Assembly (NCBI GenBank): GCA_934216145.1
Contig: CAKQBG010000012.1
Coordinates: 1 to 38,507, forward strand
Reading direction: 5' to 3'
Source: an uncultured Anaeroplasma sp.
Lineage (GTDB): Bacteria > Bacillota_I > Bacilli_A > Acholeplasmatales > Anaeroplasmataceae
DNA length: 38,507 nucleotides
Below, piece by piece: positions 25,744 to 34,539 of the stretch. Positions within the stretch are counted from its first letter, which is position 1, and each line of letters begins with the position of its first letter. The translations under genes were made by a program, and so were the position numbers. The notes beneath the pieces were generated by a model that saw only the letters and a program-made list of their open reading frames with translations, searched no databases and was not told the DNA's origin.

Positions 25744-25832
25744 TGTCCTCAATCAAGCATTGATGGTGAACCAGGTCAGGATCGGAAGATAGCAGCCTTA
25801 AGCTTATTGGTGTTGTGGTTGGGGCGCCTTAT
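25744..25832 (+). ncRNA. ffs: Signal recognition particle RNA (small bacterial type)
   Basis: The Ffh-binding domain IV is clear: gaaccaggtcagg...cggaag...agcagcc with a GGAA loop and the conserved AGCAGCC side. The ends pair as gtcctcaatca with tggttggggc, giving a single long hairpin of about 90 nt, the short 4.5S-like form without an Alu domain. The 5' end is inferred from the promoter and the 3' end from pairing, so both are uncertain by a few bases. A terminator follows. Confidence 0.92.
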
Positions 25833-25842
25833 AGTAACTAAT

Positions 25843-25870
25843 AGTCTTCCTTTATTGGAAGGCTTTTTTT
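25843..25870 (+). terminator. Terminator after ffs
   Basis: agtcttcc-tttatt-ggaaggct (one G-U pair) followed by T7. Confidence 0.9.
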
Positions 25871-25882
25871 ATCTTATAAAGC

Positions 25883-25918
25883 AAAAACGCTTTGGAAATT
25901 AAATCCAAAGACGCTTTT
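25883..25918. terminator. Bidirectional-looking hairpin between ffs and pepP
   Basis: aaaaacgctttgga and tccaaagacgctttt pair with small bulges around a 7-nt loop. A-rich left and T-rich right flanks would allow termination in either direction. The interval up to 26061 shows no gene. Confidence 0.45.
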
Positions 25919-26061
25919 ATGATTGAATGTTGTTTGCAACACAATTATTCTACATAGCTTGTTATAGCATATGACTTGTATTTTTAATACTCTTATTTAC
26001 AATAAATTTTAAAAAATACAAAAATTACTTTTTTAAAAAAAGTTCCTAGAACAATAGATAT

Positions 26062-26104
26062 AAGAAAAGGGACTATGAAACTAGCTTTTTTTCATAGCCT
26101 CTTA
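26062..26104 (-). terminator. Terminator of the Xaa-Pro aminopeptidase gene
   Basis: On minus, ggctatgaaa pairs with tttcatagtcc (one bulged base), followed by a T-rich run. It starts just beyond the stop codon. Confidence 0.75.
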
Positions 26105-26107
26105 TTT

Positions 26108-27880
26108 TTATATTGATCTGGTATAATTTTTAAGCCATAAGGCTTCTTTCTTATCAAGTAAAGGCTCTAGAGTTTTATATACCTCTTTATGATAATTATT
26201 TAACCAAATCTTTTCATTATCATCTAATAGCGAAGTATCTATTGCGTCTAAATCAATTGGTACTAAAGTGATAGTTTCAAATCCAAGGAATTTTCCGAAT
26301 TCACTTTCACCTTTTCTAACACATAGCATTTCATTTTCAATTCTTATTCCATATTTATTTTCTAAGTAAATACCTGGTTCATTAGATGTAATCATACCAG
26401 GAACGAAAGGATGAGAATCATTTCTTTCTGGTACTATTTTATATCTAAAGCCATTTGGAGCTTCATGAACTGAAAGAATATGTCCAACACCATGACCAGT
26501 TCCACATTTATAATCTATTAGTAGCTTCCAAATTGGACCTCTAGCTAGAATATCAAGATTCATTCCATTACATCCTTCTAAAAATACTGCTTGTGATAAA
26601 GCTATTACTGATTTTAAGACAGTAGTAAAATGAAGCTTCATTTGACTTGATATTTCACCTAAAGCAAAGGTTCTTGTTATATCTGTAGTACCCTCTAGGT
26701 AATGTCCACCACTATCAATTAGTAATAGACCAGGCTCATTAATTTGAACATTTGATTCATCTGTAGCTGAATAATGCATCATAGCTGCATGTTCATTGAA
26801 GGCACATATAGTATTGAAGGATAAATCTATAAAACCTTTTTGTTCTTTTCTAAGATTTTCTAGATATTCAGTAACTGATATTTCAGACATATCAGATTTG
26901 CCAAAATTATTTTTTAGATAATACATTAGCTTTGTTACCGCAACTGCGTCTTTGATATGAGCATTTTTAGTATTAGTTATTTCTGTTGGATTTTTTATAG
27001 CCTTCATTAATAGAGTAATATCTTCATGATTAATTATTGTATTATTAGTTTCTATTGCTGAATATATTTGATAATTAGCTTTATTTAAATTTATTAATAT
27101 TTTCTTAGATTTAAATGATTTTAATGCTTCATAAATTGAATCATAATCCCTAACTAATATTTCATTCTTTTGAAGATATTTATCTACTGTTGGTTCTATT
27201 TTAGCACTATCAACATATAAATAATTATGTTCTAGAGTTATTACTGTATAGGCTAAGAATACAGGTGTGTGTAATACATCATTTCCTCTTAGATTATAAA
27301 GCCATGCTTGATCTTCAAGTGCTGTAATAATATATACTCCACAATCCTCTTTTTCCATTTCAGTTCTAATATCCTTAAGCTTTTCTTGATATGATTTTCC
27401 TGTTAGATAATCTGATAGCTGATATAATACTGAAAATGGCATTTTAGGTCTATTAGTCCATATTTCATCTATTGTCTTAGTATCTAGTACGATATTAGCA
27501 TTATTAACCTTATTCTTAAGTTCTAATACTAACGCAGTAGAAAGTGTTCTACCATCTATTGCTATTTCTATTTTTTTATCTTTAGACATATCCTCAAGAA
27601 ATTCAATCATAGGAGTATCCTCTCCCATTTTCATGAGCTCGATATTTTTTCCTGAAAGTTCCTTTTCAGCTTGAATAAAGTATCTACCATCTGTCCATAG
27701 ATATCCTTTTTCCTTTGTTACAAGAAGTGTACCAGCACTTCCTGTAAAGCCTGATAGAAATTGTCTTGTTTTAAAATAATCACTAATGTATTCACTACCA
27801 TGGAAATCTGATGTTGGTATAATGAATGCATCATAATTTTTTTCGTTCATTTTGCTTTGTAAATTCTCTAAACTATCCAT
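26108..27880 (-). CDS. Xaa-Pro aminopeptidase (M24B, long form)
   Basis: It removes an N-terminal residue preceding proline from peptides, probably in the cytoplasm. The 590-residue product is the three-domain, eukaryote-like APP1 type: two creatinase-N-like domains, then the pita-bread domain with metal ligands in LLIDSGGHYLEGTTDITRTF (two Asp), GTGHGVGH (His), NEPGIY and RIENE (two Glu). ATG 27880 is taken because MDSLENLQSKMNEKNYDAF is the natural start and a ggtggtg site precedes it. The frame open further upstream overlaps the divergent cvpA gene and is not coding. Confidence 0.94.
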   Translation of the reverse strand: MDSLENLQSKMNEKNYDAFIIPTSDFHGSEYISDYFKTRQFLSGFTGSAGTLLVTKEKGYLWTDGRYFIQAEKELSGKNIELMKMGEDTPMIEFLEDMSKDKKIEIAIDGRTLSTALVLELKNKVNNANIVLDTKTIDEIWTNRPKMPFSVLYQLSDYLTGKSYQEKLKDIRTEMEKEDCGVYIITALEDQAWLYNLRGNDVLHTPVFLAYTVITLEHNYLYVDSAKIEPTVDKYLQKNEILVRDYDSIYEALKSFKSKKILINLNKANYQIYSAIETNNTIINHEDITLLMKAIKNPTEITNTKNAHIKDAVAVTKLMYYLKNNFGKSDMSEISVTEYLENLRKEQKGFIDLSFNTICAFNEHAAMMHYSATDESNVQINEPGLLLIDSGGHYLEGTTDITRTFALGEISSQMKLHFTTVLKSVIALSQAVFLEGCNGMNLDILARGPIWKLLIDYKCGTGHGVGHILSVHEAPNGFRYKIVPERNDSHPFVPGMITSNEPGIYLENKYGIRIENEMLCVRKGESEFGKFLGFETITLVPIDLDAIDTSLLDDNEKIWLNNYHKEVYKTLEPLLDKKEALWLKNYTRSI

Positions 27881-27899
27881 AATTAACACCACCATAAAT

Positions 27900-27905
27900 A
27901 TTATA
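27900..27905 (-). promoter_or_regulatory. -10 box of the Xaa-Pro aminopeptidase gene
   Basis: On minus, TATAAT preceded by gtg, about 20 bp upstream of the start codon. The -35 is not clear in the A/T run at 27917-27928. Confidence 0.5.
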
Positions 27906-27934
27906 CACGAAATCATAAAAAAAAAAATTATAAA

Positions 27935-27963
27935 TTGTATAATTTGGTTAAATTGTGTATAAT
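27935..27963 (+). promoter_or_regulatory. Promoter of the cvpA-family gene
   Basis: TTGTAT (27935-27940), a 17-bp spacer and TATAAT (27958-27963), divergent from the peptidase promoter. Confidence 0.75.
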
Positions 27964-27986
27964 AAAAAATGTAAGGCGGTGAGGTT

Positions 27987-28712
27987 ATGGAGATAGTAAG
28001 TATATTGGATATTGTCCTTATTATTGGAGCTTTAATTTCAATTATTATTGGCTGCAAAAAAGGATTTATGAAAAAATTTCTTTCATTTTTTGGAATTCTA
28101 ATTATTTTAGTCTTCAGTATAATGTTTGCTGGACAGGTATCATTAATGTTAACAACAAGCAATGCCTTTGGAATACATGATAGCATTTATAATGGATTTT
28201 ATTCTAATTTAAGTGCTAATATGGCTAGTTATCCTGATGGAGCAACTGTAAAAGATATTATTGAACAGGGCTTAAATCTAAAGTTTTTATCAGGAATAAT
28301 TAGTAATATGATTGGTGTTCCTAGTGATACTTCAGTTTCAGAGATAATAGTATTTATCGCAAATGGATTAACTGGTATTTGTATGAATGTTATTGCCTTT
28401 GGTATGATTTTTGTAGGTTCGCTAATTGTATTATTAATACTTAATATTTTAGTTAATATTCTTAGAAATGTTAATTTTATTAAGGTTATTGATGGTATTT
28501 TAGGAGCTGTGTTATCATTAGTAATTTATTTAGCAATTGTTGCGGGATTGTTTGCGTTACTTAGGGTATTTATGGGTCAAGATTGGTTTACAATTAAGGA
28601 TTGGTTTATTACAGATATGCATTTAACTGATGATGCGTTTAGAATTTCTAAGGCGTTATACCAAAATAATATATTTATAAATATTATTTCAATATTTGGG
28701 CCTATAAAATAG
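27987..28712 (+). CDS. CvpA family membrane protein
   Basis: The 241-residue protein has four helices (about 5-25, 30-50, 127-155, 165-195). The CvpA pattern LDIVLIIGALISIIIGCKKG and KKFLSFFGILI is at the N terminus, and a 75-residue extracytoplasmic insert lies between helices 2 and 3. CvpA is named for colicin V production; its molecular role is unknown, with links to cell-surface integrity. A gcggtgagg site precedes ATG 27987. Monocistronic, with its own promoter and terminator. Confidence 0.82.
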   Translation: MEIVSILDIVLIIGALISIIIGCKKGFMKKFLSFFGILIILVFSIMFAGQVSLMLTTSNAFGIHDSIYNGFYSNLSANMASYPDGATVKDIIEQGLNLKFLSGIISNMIGVPSDTSVSEIIVFIANGLTGICMNVIAFGMIFVGSLIVLLILNILVNILRNVNFIKVIDGILGAVLSLVIYLAIVAGLFALLRVFMGQDWFTIKDWFITDMHLTDDAFRISKALYQNNIFINIISIFGPIK

Positions 28713-28741
28713 TGGAGAGTATATCTTTCCACTTTTTTTTT
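28711..28741 (+). terminator. Terminator of the cvpA-family gene
   Basis: agtggagag-tatat-ctttccact (one G-U pair) followed by T8, overlapping the stop codon. Confidence 0.9.
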
Positions 28742-28752
28742 AGGAAATAATG

Positions 28753-28761
28753 TGATATAAT
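28753..28761 (+). promoter_or_regulatory. Extended -10 promoter
   Basis: TGATATAAT is an extended -10 giving a start near 28768. This is why the frame's nominal TTG opening at 28766 is unlikely to be the start codon. Confidence 0.55.
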
Positions 28762-28816
28762 TCTTTTGTATTTTTTAAATGAAAGGAAACTCATATCGAG
28801 TAATAATGGTGATTTT

Positions 28817-29554
28817 GTGAAAATTAATCCTAAACTTTATGAAGTTGCAAGTTCAGTAGAGCCATTCGAAGTTCAAGAATGGGACGGTCATAAAATAGAA
28901 TTATATTATATGAACGATTTTGAAGGTGTGCAAGAAGAATTTTTAAATAAGGGACAGTTTGCTGCATGGGCCTCTGTTGATGGTCAAAATTATAAATTGT
29001 TTTTTGAAAAGGGATATTATGAAACTGTACATGACCTATATACACAACCAATTAATAAAATTTGGGTTGAGTTCTGGGATAAGACTGATGTAATTAGTAA
29101 GAGATTTACTACTATGTTTACTTATCCATTAATGGGTATTGCGGTTGTTATTGTTATTTTAGCATTAGTTTTACAATCAAAGGTTGCTTGGTTTAGCTGG
29201 GTTGCTATTGGTGTATTATTAGCTTTATTTGTTGCTATGCTTATTGTTAATACAATTACTAGAAGAAAGATTACAACTGAGAATGTTAAGAGCCGTGATT
29301 TAATTATTAAGCTTTTAGGTGAAGAAGAATTTGATAAGCTTATTGATAAGCAAAAATCATATATGGATCAATATTTTGATAATTTATATGCTGATGAGGA
29401 TAATGAGGAAGAGTCAAATGGTGAAGCTGAAGCTACTCAAGAACAAGATGAAGAGACTAAGTCTTTAGATTCAACTCAAGATAGTACTAGTCAGGAAGAT
29501 GAAGAAAATAAGACTTCTAATGAAGAAGCAGTAAAAGAAGATTCAAACGAATAA
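28817..29554 (+). CDS. Unknown two-helix membrane protein with acidic tail
   Basis: Not recognised. From GTG 28817 (ggtgat just upstream) the product is 245 residues: a soluble N-terminal domain of about 100 residues ([20 protein letters not shown], then [20 protein letters not shown]), two adjacent helices at about 103-122 and 127-146, a basic junction TRRK, a short helical domain ([20 protein letters not shown]) and a C-terminal stretch of about 60 residues made mostly of E, D, S, T, N and Q. Both ends should lie on the cytoplasmic side. It is 23 bp from transketolase and probably co-transcribed with it. The start codon is the least certain part. Confidence 0.7.
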   Translation: MKINPKLYEVASSVEPFEVQEWDGHKIELYYMNDFEGVQEEFLNKGQFAAWASVDGQNYKLFFEKGYYETVHDLYTQPINKIWVEFWDKTDVISKRFTTMFTYPLMGIAVVIVILALVLQSKVAWFSWVAIGVLLALFVAMLIVNTITRRKITTENVKSRDLIIKLLGEEEFDKLIDKQKSYMDQYFDNLYADEDNEEESNGEAEATQEQDEETKSLDSTQDSTSQEDEENKTSNEEAVKEDSNE

Positions 29555-29577
29555 AAGAAATAAAAATGGAGAAAGAT

Positions 29578-31548
29578 ATGAGTTCAATTGATCAAAATTG
29601 TGTAAATGCCCTTCGTGTTGTTGGTGCTGAAATGATAACAAAGGCAAAAAGTGGACATCCTGGAATTGTACTTGGTGCAGCTCCGATTGCACACATTTTG
29701 TTTACTAGACATTTAAATATTAATTCTCAGGATTCAAAGTGGTTCGATAGAGATCGTTTTATTTTATCTGCTGGTCACGGTTCAGCATTATTATATGAGC
29801 TATTACATTTAAGTGGATTTGAAATTACAATTGAGGATTTAAAGAATTTTAGACAAAAGGGTAGTATTACTCCAGGACATCCTGAATATAAGCATACACC
29901 TGGTGTTGAAATTACTACAGGGCCTTTAGGACAGGGTATCGCATCTGCAGTTGGTATGGCTATTGCTGAAAAATATTTAGCTGCTAACTTTAACAAGCCT
30001 GAATTTACAGTTGTTAACCATAATACTTATGTATTGTGTGGAGATGGAGATTTACAAGAGGGTATTGCTTGTGAGGCTATGAGTCTTGCTGGTCATTTAG
30101 CTTTAAATAAATTGATTGTATTATATGATTCAAATGACGTTCAATTAGATGGTGAGGTTTCATTAGCTAATACAGAAGACACAAAAATGAAGGTTGAATC
30201 AATGGGTTGGAATTATTTCCGTGTTGAAGATGGAAATGATTGTGATGCTATATCTGAAGCAATCATAGAAGCTAAAAACTCAAATTCTAAACCATCATTA
30301 ATTGAAATTAAAACAGTAATTGGATATGGTGCACCTAATTGTGGTGAATCATCTATTCATGGTAAGCCAATGCCTGAAGAGGATATTGCGCTATTAAGAA
30401 AGAATTTACAATATAGCTATGAACCATTAAAGTTCCCAGATGAGGTTGTTAAGTTCTATAATGAGCATGTAGAAAAAAGAGGCAACGATACTGAGACTGT
30501 ATGGAATGTTTTATTAAAGGAATATCAAAAGAAGTATCCTGAGGATTATCAAGAGCTATTAAAGTTTATGTATAATGATTTCAGTATAACTGATTTATCT
30601 GATATGCCAAAATGGGAAGCTGGTAGCAAGGAATCAACTCGTAAGGTTATGGGTAAGATTTTAGATTGGGCTTCTGTTAAGCTTCCTAATTTAATGGGTG
30701 GAGCTGCAGATTTAACAGCTTCAACAATGGTTAAGGGTGCAGATGGAATTTTTTGTCCTTCTAATCCACTTGGTAGAAATATTAAATTTGGTGTTCGTGA
30801 GCATGCGATGGCAGCAATCACTAATGGTATTACATTACATGGTGGATTAAGAGGCTTCTGTTCTGGATTCTTTGTATTTAGTGATTACTTAAAGCCAGCT
30901 GTACGTTTAGCAGCAATTATGAAGTGTCCTACTAATTTCTATTTCTCACATGATACAGTATGTGTAGGAGAGGATGGACCTACTCACCAACCAGTTGAAC
31001 AATTAACAATGTTCCGTTCAATGCCAAATACAAATGTATTTAGACCTGCAGACGCAACTGAGATGACAGCAGCTATGCTTGAATCATTCAAGGATAATAC
31101 TTATCCAACTGTTATTGTATCATCTAGACAAGCTTTACCTAATTTAGCTTGTACATCAATTGAGGGTGTTCAAAAGGGTGGATATGTAGTATTTGAACCT
31201 TCAAAGCCTGCTAAGTATACAATTGTTACATGTGGTAGTGAGGTTTCATTAGCTATTGAGGTGGCTAAGAAGCTTGAAGAAAACAAGATTTATACAACTG
31301 TTGTTTCTATGCCTTCTCAATTCTTATTTGATAAACAAAGTGATGAATATAAGAATAGTGTATTACCAAAACGTCCAACATATGCTTTAGAAATGGGTTC
31401 TTCAATGTCTTGGTATAAGTATGCTGATTTCGTTCAAGGAATTGATGAATTTGGTGCTTCTATGCCAATTTCTGAAATCTTTGATACTTATGGATTTACA
31501 GTTGAAAAGGTTTATCAAAAGTTTGTTACTGAATTCTTAAAGAAATAA
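29578..31548 (+). CDS. tkt: Transketolase
   Basis: This thiamine-diphosphate enzyme of the non-oxidative pentose phosphate pathway moves two-carbon units between sugar phosphates. The 656-residue product has AKSGHPGIVLGAAPIAH, GPLGQGIASAVGMAIAE, the ThDP/Mg motif GDGDLQEG, the second-domain region FGVREHAMAAI with its catalytic Glu, and TVCVGEDGPTHQPVEQL. ATG 29578 is preferred to 29566 because of the ggagaaag site. No transaldolase or other pentose-phosphate gene is in the window. Confidence 0.97.
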   Translation: MSSIDQNCVNALRVVGAEMITKAKSGHPGIVLGAAPIAHILFTRHLNINSQDSKWFDRDRFILSAGHGSALLYELLHLSGFEITIEDLKNFRQKGSITPGHPEYKHTPGVEITTGPLGQGIASAVGMAIAEKYLAANFNKPEFTVVNHNTYVLCGDGDLQEGIACEAMSLAGHLALNKLIVLYDSNDVQLDGEVSLANTEDTKMKVESMGWNYFRVEDGNDCDAISEAIIEAKNSNSKPSLIEIKTVIGYGAPNCGESSIHGKPMPEEDIALLRKNLQYSYEPLKFPDEVVKFYNEHVEKRGNDTETVWNVLLKEYQKKYPEDYQELLKFMYNDFSITDLSDMPKWEAGSKESTRKVMGKILDWASVKLPNLMGGAADLTASTMVKGADGIFCPSNPLGRNIKFGVREHAMAAITNGITLHGGLRGFCSGFFVFSDYLKPAVRLAAIMKCPTNFYFSHDTVCVGEDGPTHQPVEQLTMFRSMPNTNVFRPADATEMTAAMLESFKDNTYPTVIVSSRQALPNLACTSIEGVQKGGYVVFEPSKPAKYTIVTCGSEVSLAIEVAKKLEENKIYTTVVSMPSQFLFDKQSDEYKNSVLPKRPTYALEMGSSMSWYKYADFVQGIDEFGASMPISEIFDTYGFTVEKVYQKFVTEFLKK

Positions 31549-31607
31549 AAGTATACAATATAGATTTAAATAACATATTATTTAAATTTAAATTTAAAAT
31601 TAAAAAA

Positions 31608-31655
31608 TGGAAGGATTAAATATCATGAAATTAATTTTGATATTTAGTCCTTCCA
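31608..31655. repeat. 18-bp near-perfect inverted repeat hairpin
   Basis: Arms 31608-31625 and 31638-31655 (tggaaggattaaatatca and tgatatttagtccttcca) pair over 18 bp with one G-U, around a 12-nt loop. Read on minus it is followed by a T-rich run (ttttttaatttt), so it could be a terminator from the right. It may also be a small repetitive element. Confidence 0.7.
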
Positions 31656-31673
31656 TAATTTTATTTATGAATC

Positions 31674-31702
31674 TCCTTTTGTTATTACAAAAGGATTTTT
31701 TT
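31674..31702 (+). terminator. Terminator after tkt
   Basis: tccttttgt-tatt-acaaaagga (31674-31695) followed by T7. It is the strongest plus-strand terminator between tkt and the convergent gene. Confidence 0.8.
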
Positions 31703-31710
31703 ATATAATT

Positions 31711-31733
31711 AAAAAGGGAGATTTTATCTCCCC
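31711..31733 (-). terminator. Terminator of the GGDEF-EAL gene
   Basis: On minus, gggaga-taaaa-tctccc followed by T5 immediately after the stop codon. Confidence 0.75.
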
Positions 31734-34403
31734 TTATTTAATATATTTCTCATAGAAATTAATTGCTGGAATTGGTCTATCAAATAGAAAGCCTTGAACA
31801 ATATTACATCCAATACCCTTTAGATATTCCATAAATTCTTGTGTTTCTACACCTTCACATAATACATCCATATCAAGCTCATGGGCTAATTCCATAACGA
31901 AGCCTAGAATAATTTTTTCTTTTTCATTATCCTGGTTACTACAGAAGCCCTTATCAAGCTTTATCATATCAAAATCTAAATCAGCTAAAGCTGCAAGATT
32001 CGAATAACCTGATCCAAAATCATCCATTGATACCTTATAGCCAAAGCTATGAAGTATTTTGATTAGCTTTGATATTTCTTGAGATTTAGAAATATACATG
32101 CCTTCAGTAATTTCAAGCTCTATTAGTGAAGGAGGAATATTATATATCTCTCTAATTGAGTTTATATTTTTAATATAATAATCAAAATCAGTTTGATATC
32201 TAGATAAATTAACAGATATTATTACTGGAGTTTTACCTAAATCTATTACTTTTCTTTGAAATTTACAAACATTCTCAAAGACAGCAAAATCTAATTCCTT
32301 TATAAAGCCATTTTGTTCAAATAGAGGAATAAATAGATTTGGTGTTAATATCTTTTCGCCTTTGAAATTCCATCTAGTTAAAGCTTCAGCTCCAACCATT
32401 TTACCAGTTTTAATATTAAACTTTGGTTGAAGATATAATAGGAATTCATCATTATTTTTAGCATCAAACATATGAAGCTCAAGCTCCATTTTGAATTTCT
32501 TTTCCTCAAACTGCTCCTGAGAGAAATAACAAATACCATTCTTTAATACTGATGGTTGCTTTCTAGCAATATTAGCCTTATCAATAGCGGTAGTTAATAT
32601 GTCATTTCCATCATGAATATAAACTCCACAAATTAAATGGAATTTTTCTCCGTACTGAATAGTAGCTAAATTTTCCTTTAAATGCTTATAAAGCTTTTCA
32701 ATTATTTCTTTATCCTGAGTAGGAAGATATACTAAGAATTTATCATCTGTTACTCTACAGTAAATAGTTCTTACATCATTAAAGCTTCTAAAGCCTTGAC
32801 CGACATTAATTAATGCCTCATCACAAATTTTACTTCCATAAATATCATTTAAATGTTTATATCCTTCAATATTAAAATACATTAGGGAATAAGTAGAAAA
32901 ATTATTTGTAATTTCAAAATTTACTAAATCTCTCCATCTAATGTAATTATATATGGAAGTTAATTTATCATAATATAATTCCTTATGATGCTGTATCTTT
33001 TCATTTTGTCTATTAAGCATTATCGCAAATAGCTTTGAGGTAACCATTAATGTTGAAATATCATTTTGTTGCCAGAAACGATCCATTGAACACATATCAA
33101 ATCTAATTAATCCAACAACTTTATCCATATACTTAAGCTCAAAAGCTAAAGTAGAAGTAACCTTCTGATCACTTAATTCTTTATATACTGGTAAATTGGT
33201 ATTTGATTCAACCTGTACAAGCTTAAACATTCCTAGGTTATCTAACACCATTCTCCAACTTTCAACATTTCTTGGGTAATTTTTAACTAGCTCCTCAAGT
33301 CCGTTAATTCTTGGATTACACCAACAAATAACATTAGAGACAGTATCATTATTTATATCAAGAGTATATAATGTAATTCTATCTAATAGGAAATAACTAC
33401 CTAATAAGGATAAAGAATCATTAATATTCTTTCTAACATTTTCATCTCTATTAATAATTTCTGCAACACCAGAGATTATATTATAATTAGCATATCTTGC
33501 TTCTCCTGAATCAATCTTTTGATTAACCTCAGTTAATTCGGTTGATACCTCACCACATTTATTCTTATCATAAATGATGAAGCAGTTTCTACCCTTTCTT
33601 TTACCACGATATAACGCAACATCAATCTTTCTAAATAAAATATCAAAAGTTGTACCATCATTAGGATAAGAAGCACAGCCTACAGTAGCAGTAATTGAGG
33701 CTTTTTTAATGTTATGATTACTAACATTATTTATAGCCTTTTTAATATTGCTACATGCCTCATGTAATGCATTATATTTATTATCAACATACATAAGAAC
33801 TAAAAATTCATCTCCACCGATTCTTCCAACAAAGCCTCTATTACCAATAAACTTTTTTATAGAAGAAGCAGTTTCAACTAGAACTATATCTCCATACATA
33901 TGACCATAAGAATCATTAAATTCCTTGAAATTATCTATATCAATTAATAGTAAAGCAAATGGAGTTGGTTTTGTAAGTGCTAAATTAATCTTTTGTGTCA
34001 TTGCTTCACGAGATAAAACCTTTGTTAAATAATCTATAGAGGAGTATGTAACATTCGCATCAGGTTTACTAACTACGATTATTTCTGTCCCATCCTCGTC
34101 CATATAGCCTTTAAATATTAAAGGAATTTTATCGCCATTTTCTAATTCAAAGCTAACATTAGCTGTAAATGGCTCTGATGATATTGAAAGATTTGTGAAA
34201 AAATTAGTAAGTTTAATTTCACTATTCTTTGAGAAGTTAAATTTCTCTTTAAATAATTTTACACATTCCTGATAATCAATATTATGGGCGGTAAGCTGAC
34301 TACCATCATAAAAGTTTATTACTTTTTTATTTTCAGAATCTAAGAAAATTGTGACATTATTATATAAATATAATAGGCGGCTTAATTGTAAGTCATTGTC
34401 CAT
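31734..34403 (-). CDS. Cyclic-di-GMP protein: GGDEF-GAF-GGDEF-EAL
   Basis: The 889-residue soluble protein makes and/or degrades c-di-GMP. Domain order: N-terminal PAS-like region (1-118), GGDEF (about 121-285) with intact RIGGDEF at 194-200 but no RxxD inhibitory site, GAF-like (about 305-465), a degenerate GGDEF (about 470-630) with TDDKF in place of GGDEF, then EAL (about 640-885). The EAL domain keeps EALTRW, VNLSR, LEITEGM, MDDFGSGYS, IKLDKGF, CEGVET and QGF, so phosphodiesterase activity is likely. ATG 34403 follows gggaggtg; the longer frame from 34433 is not preferred. There is no signal or membrane segment. Confidence 0.93.
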   Translation of the reverse strand: MDNDLQLSRLLYLYNNVTIFLDSENKKVINFYDGSQLTAHNIDYQECVKLFKEKFNFSKNSEIKLTNFFTNLSISSEPFTANVSFELENGDKIPLIFKGYMDEDGTEIIVVSKPDANVTYSSIDYLTKVLSREAMTQKINLALTKPTPFALLLIDIDNFKEFNDSYGHMYGDIVLVETASSIKKFIGNRGFVGRIGGDEFLVLMYVDNKYNALHEACSNIKKAINNVSNHNIKKASITATVGCASYPNDGTTFDILFRKIDVALYRGKRKGRNCFIIYDKNKCGEVSTELTEVNQKIDSGEARYANYNIISGVAEIINRDENVRKNINDSLSLLGSYFLLDRITLYTLDINNDTVSNVICWCNPRINGLEELVKNYPRNVESWRMVLDNLGMFKLVQVESNTNLPVYKELSDQKVTSTLAFELKYMDKVVGLIRFDMCSMDRFWQQNDISTLMVTSKLFAIMLNRQNEKIQHHKELYYDKLTSIYNYIRWRDLVNFEITNNFSTYSLMYFNIEGYKHLNDIYGSKICDEALINVGQGFRSFNDVRTIYCRVTDDKFLVYLPTQDKEIIEKLYKHLKENLATIQYGEKFHLICGVYIHDGNDILTTAIDKANIARKQPSVLKNGICYFSQEQFEEKKFKMELELHMFDAKNNDEFLLYLQPKFNIKTGKMVGAEALTRWNFKGEKILTPNLFIPLFEQNGFIKELDFAVFENVCKFQRKVIDLGKTPVIISVNLSRYQTDFDYYIKNINSIREIYNIPPSLIELEITEGMYISKSQEISKLIKILHSFGYKVSMDDFGSGYSNLAALADLDFDMIKLDKGFCSNQDNEKEKIILGFVMELAHELDMDVLCEGVETQEFMEYLKGIGCNIVQGFLFDRPIPAINFYEKYIK

Positions 34404-34457
34404 AATAGCACCTCCCATATTTTGTAACACCAAATAATGAAAACCCTTTCTAGTATA

Positions 34458-34485
34458 ATTATATCATATAAAAGTAAAGTGTCAA
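34458..34485 (-). promoter_or_regulatory. Promoter of the GGDEF-EAL gene
   Basis: On minus, TTGACA (34480-34485), a 16-bp spacer and TATAAT (34458-34463) preceded by TGA, an extended -10. It is back to back with the M42 promoter. Confidence 0.85.
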
Positions 34486-34487
34486 TA

Positions 34488-34516
34488 TTGTTAATGTTTT
34501 CGAAAAGTGGTATATT
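34488..34516 (+). promoter_or_regulatory. Promoter of the M42-mnmG-rsmG operon
   Basis: TTGTTA (34488-34493), a 17-bp spacer and TATATT (34511-34516), only 2 bp from the divergent -35 box. Confidence 0.7.
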
Positions 34517-34539
34517 ATTATTGAAATGAGGGAATTGAA

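Noticed and set aside
27881..28186. Extra 102 residues at the N terminus of the Xaa-Pro aminopeptidase
   Set aside because: The stretch is hydrophobic antisense of the divergent cvpA gene and its promoter. The enzyme starts naturally at MDSLENLQ with a ribosome site.
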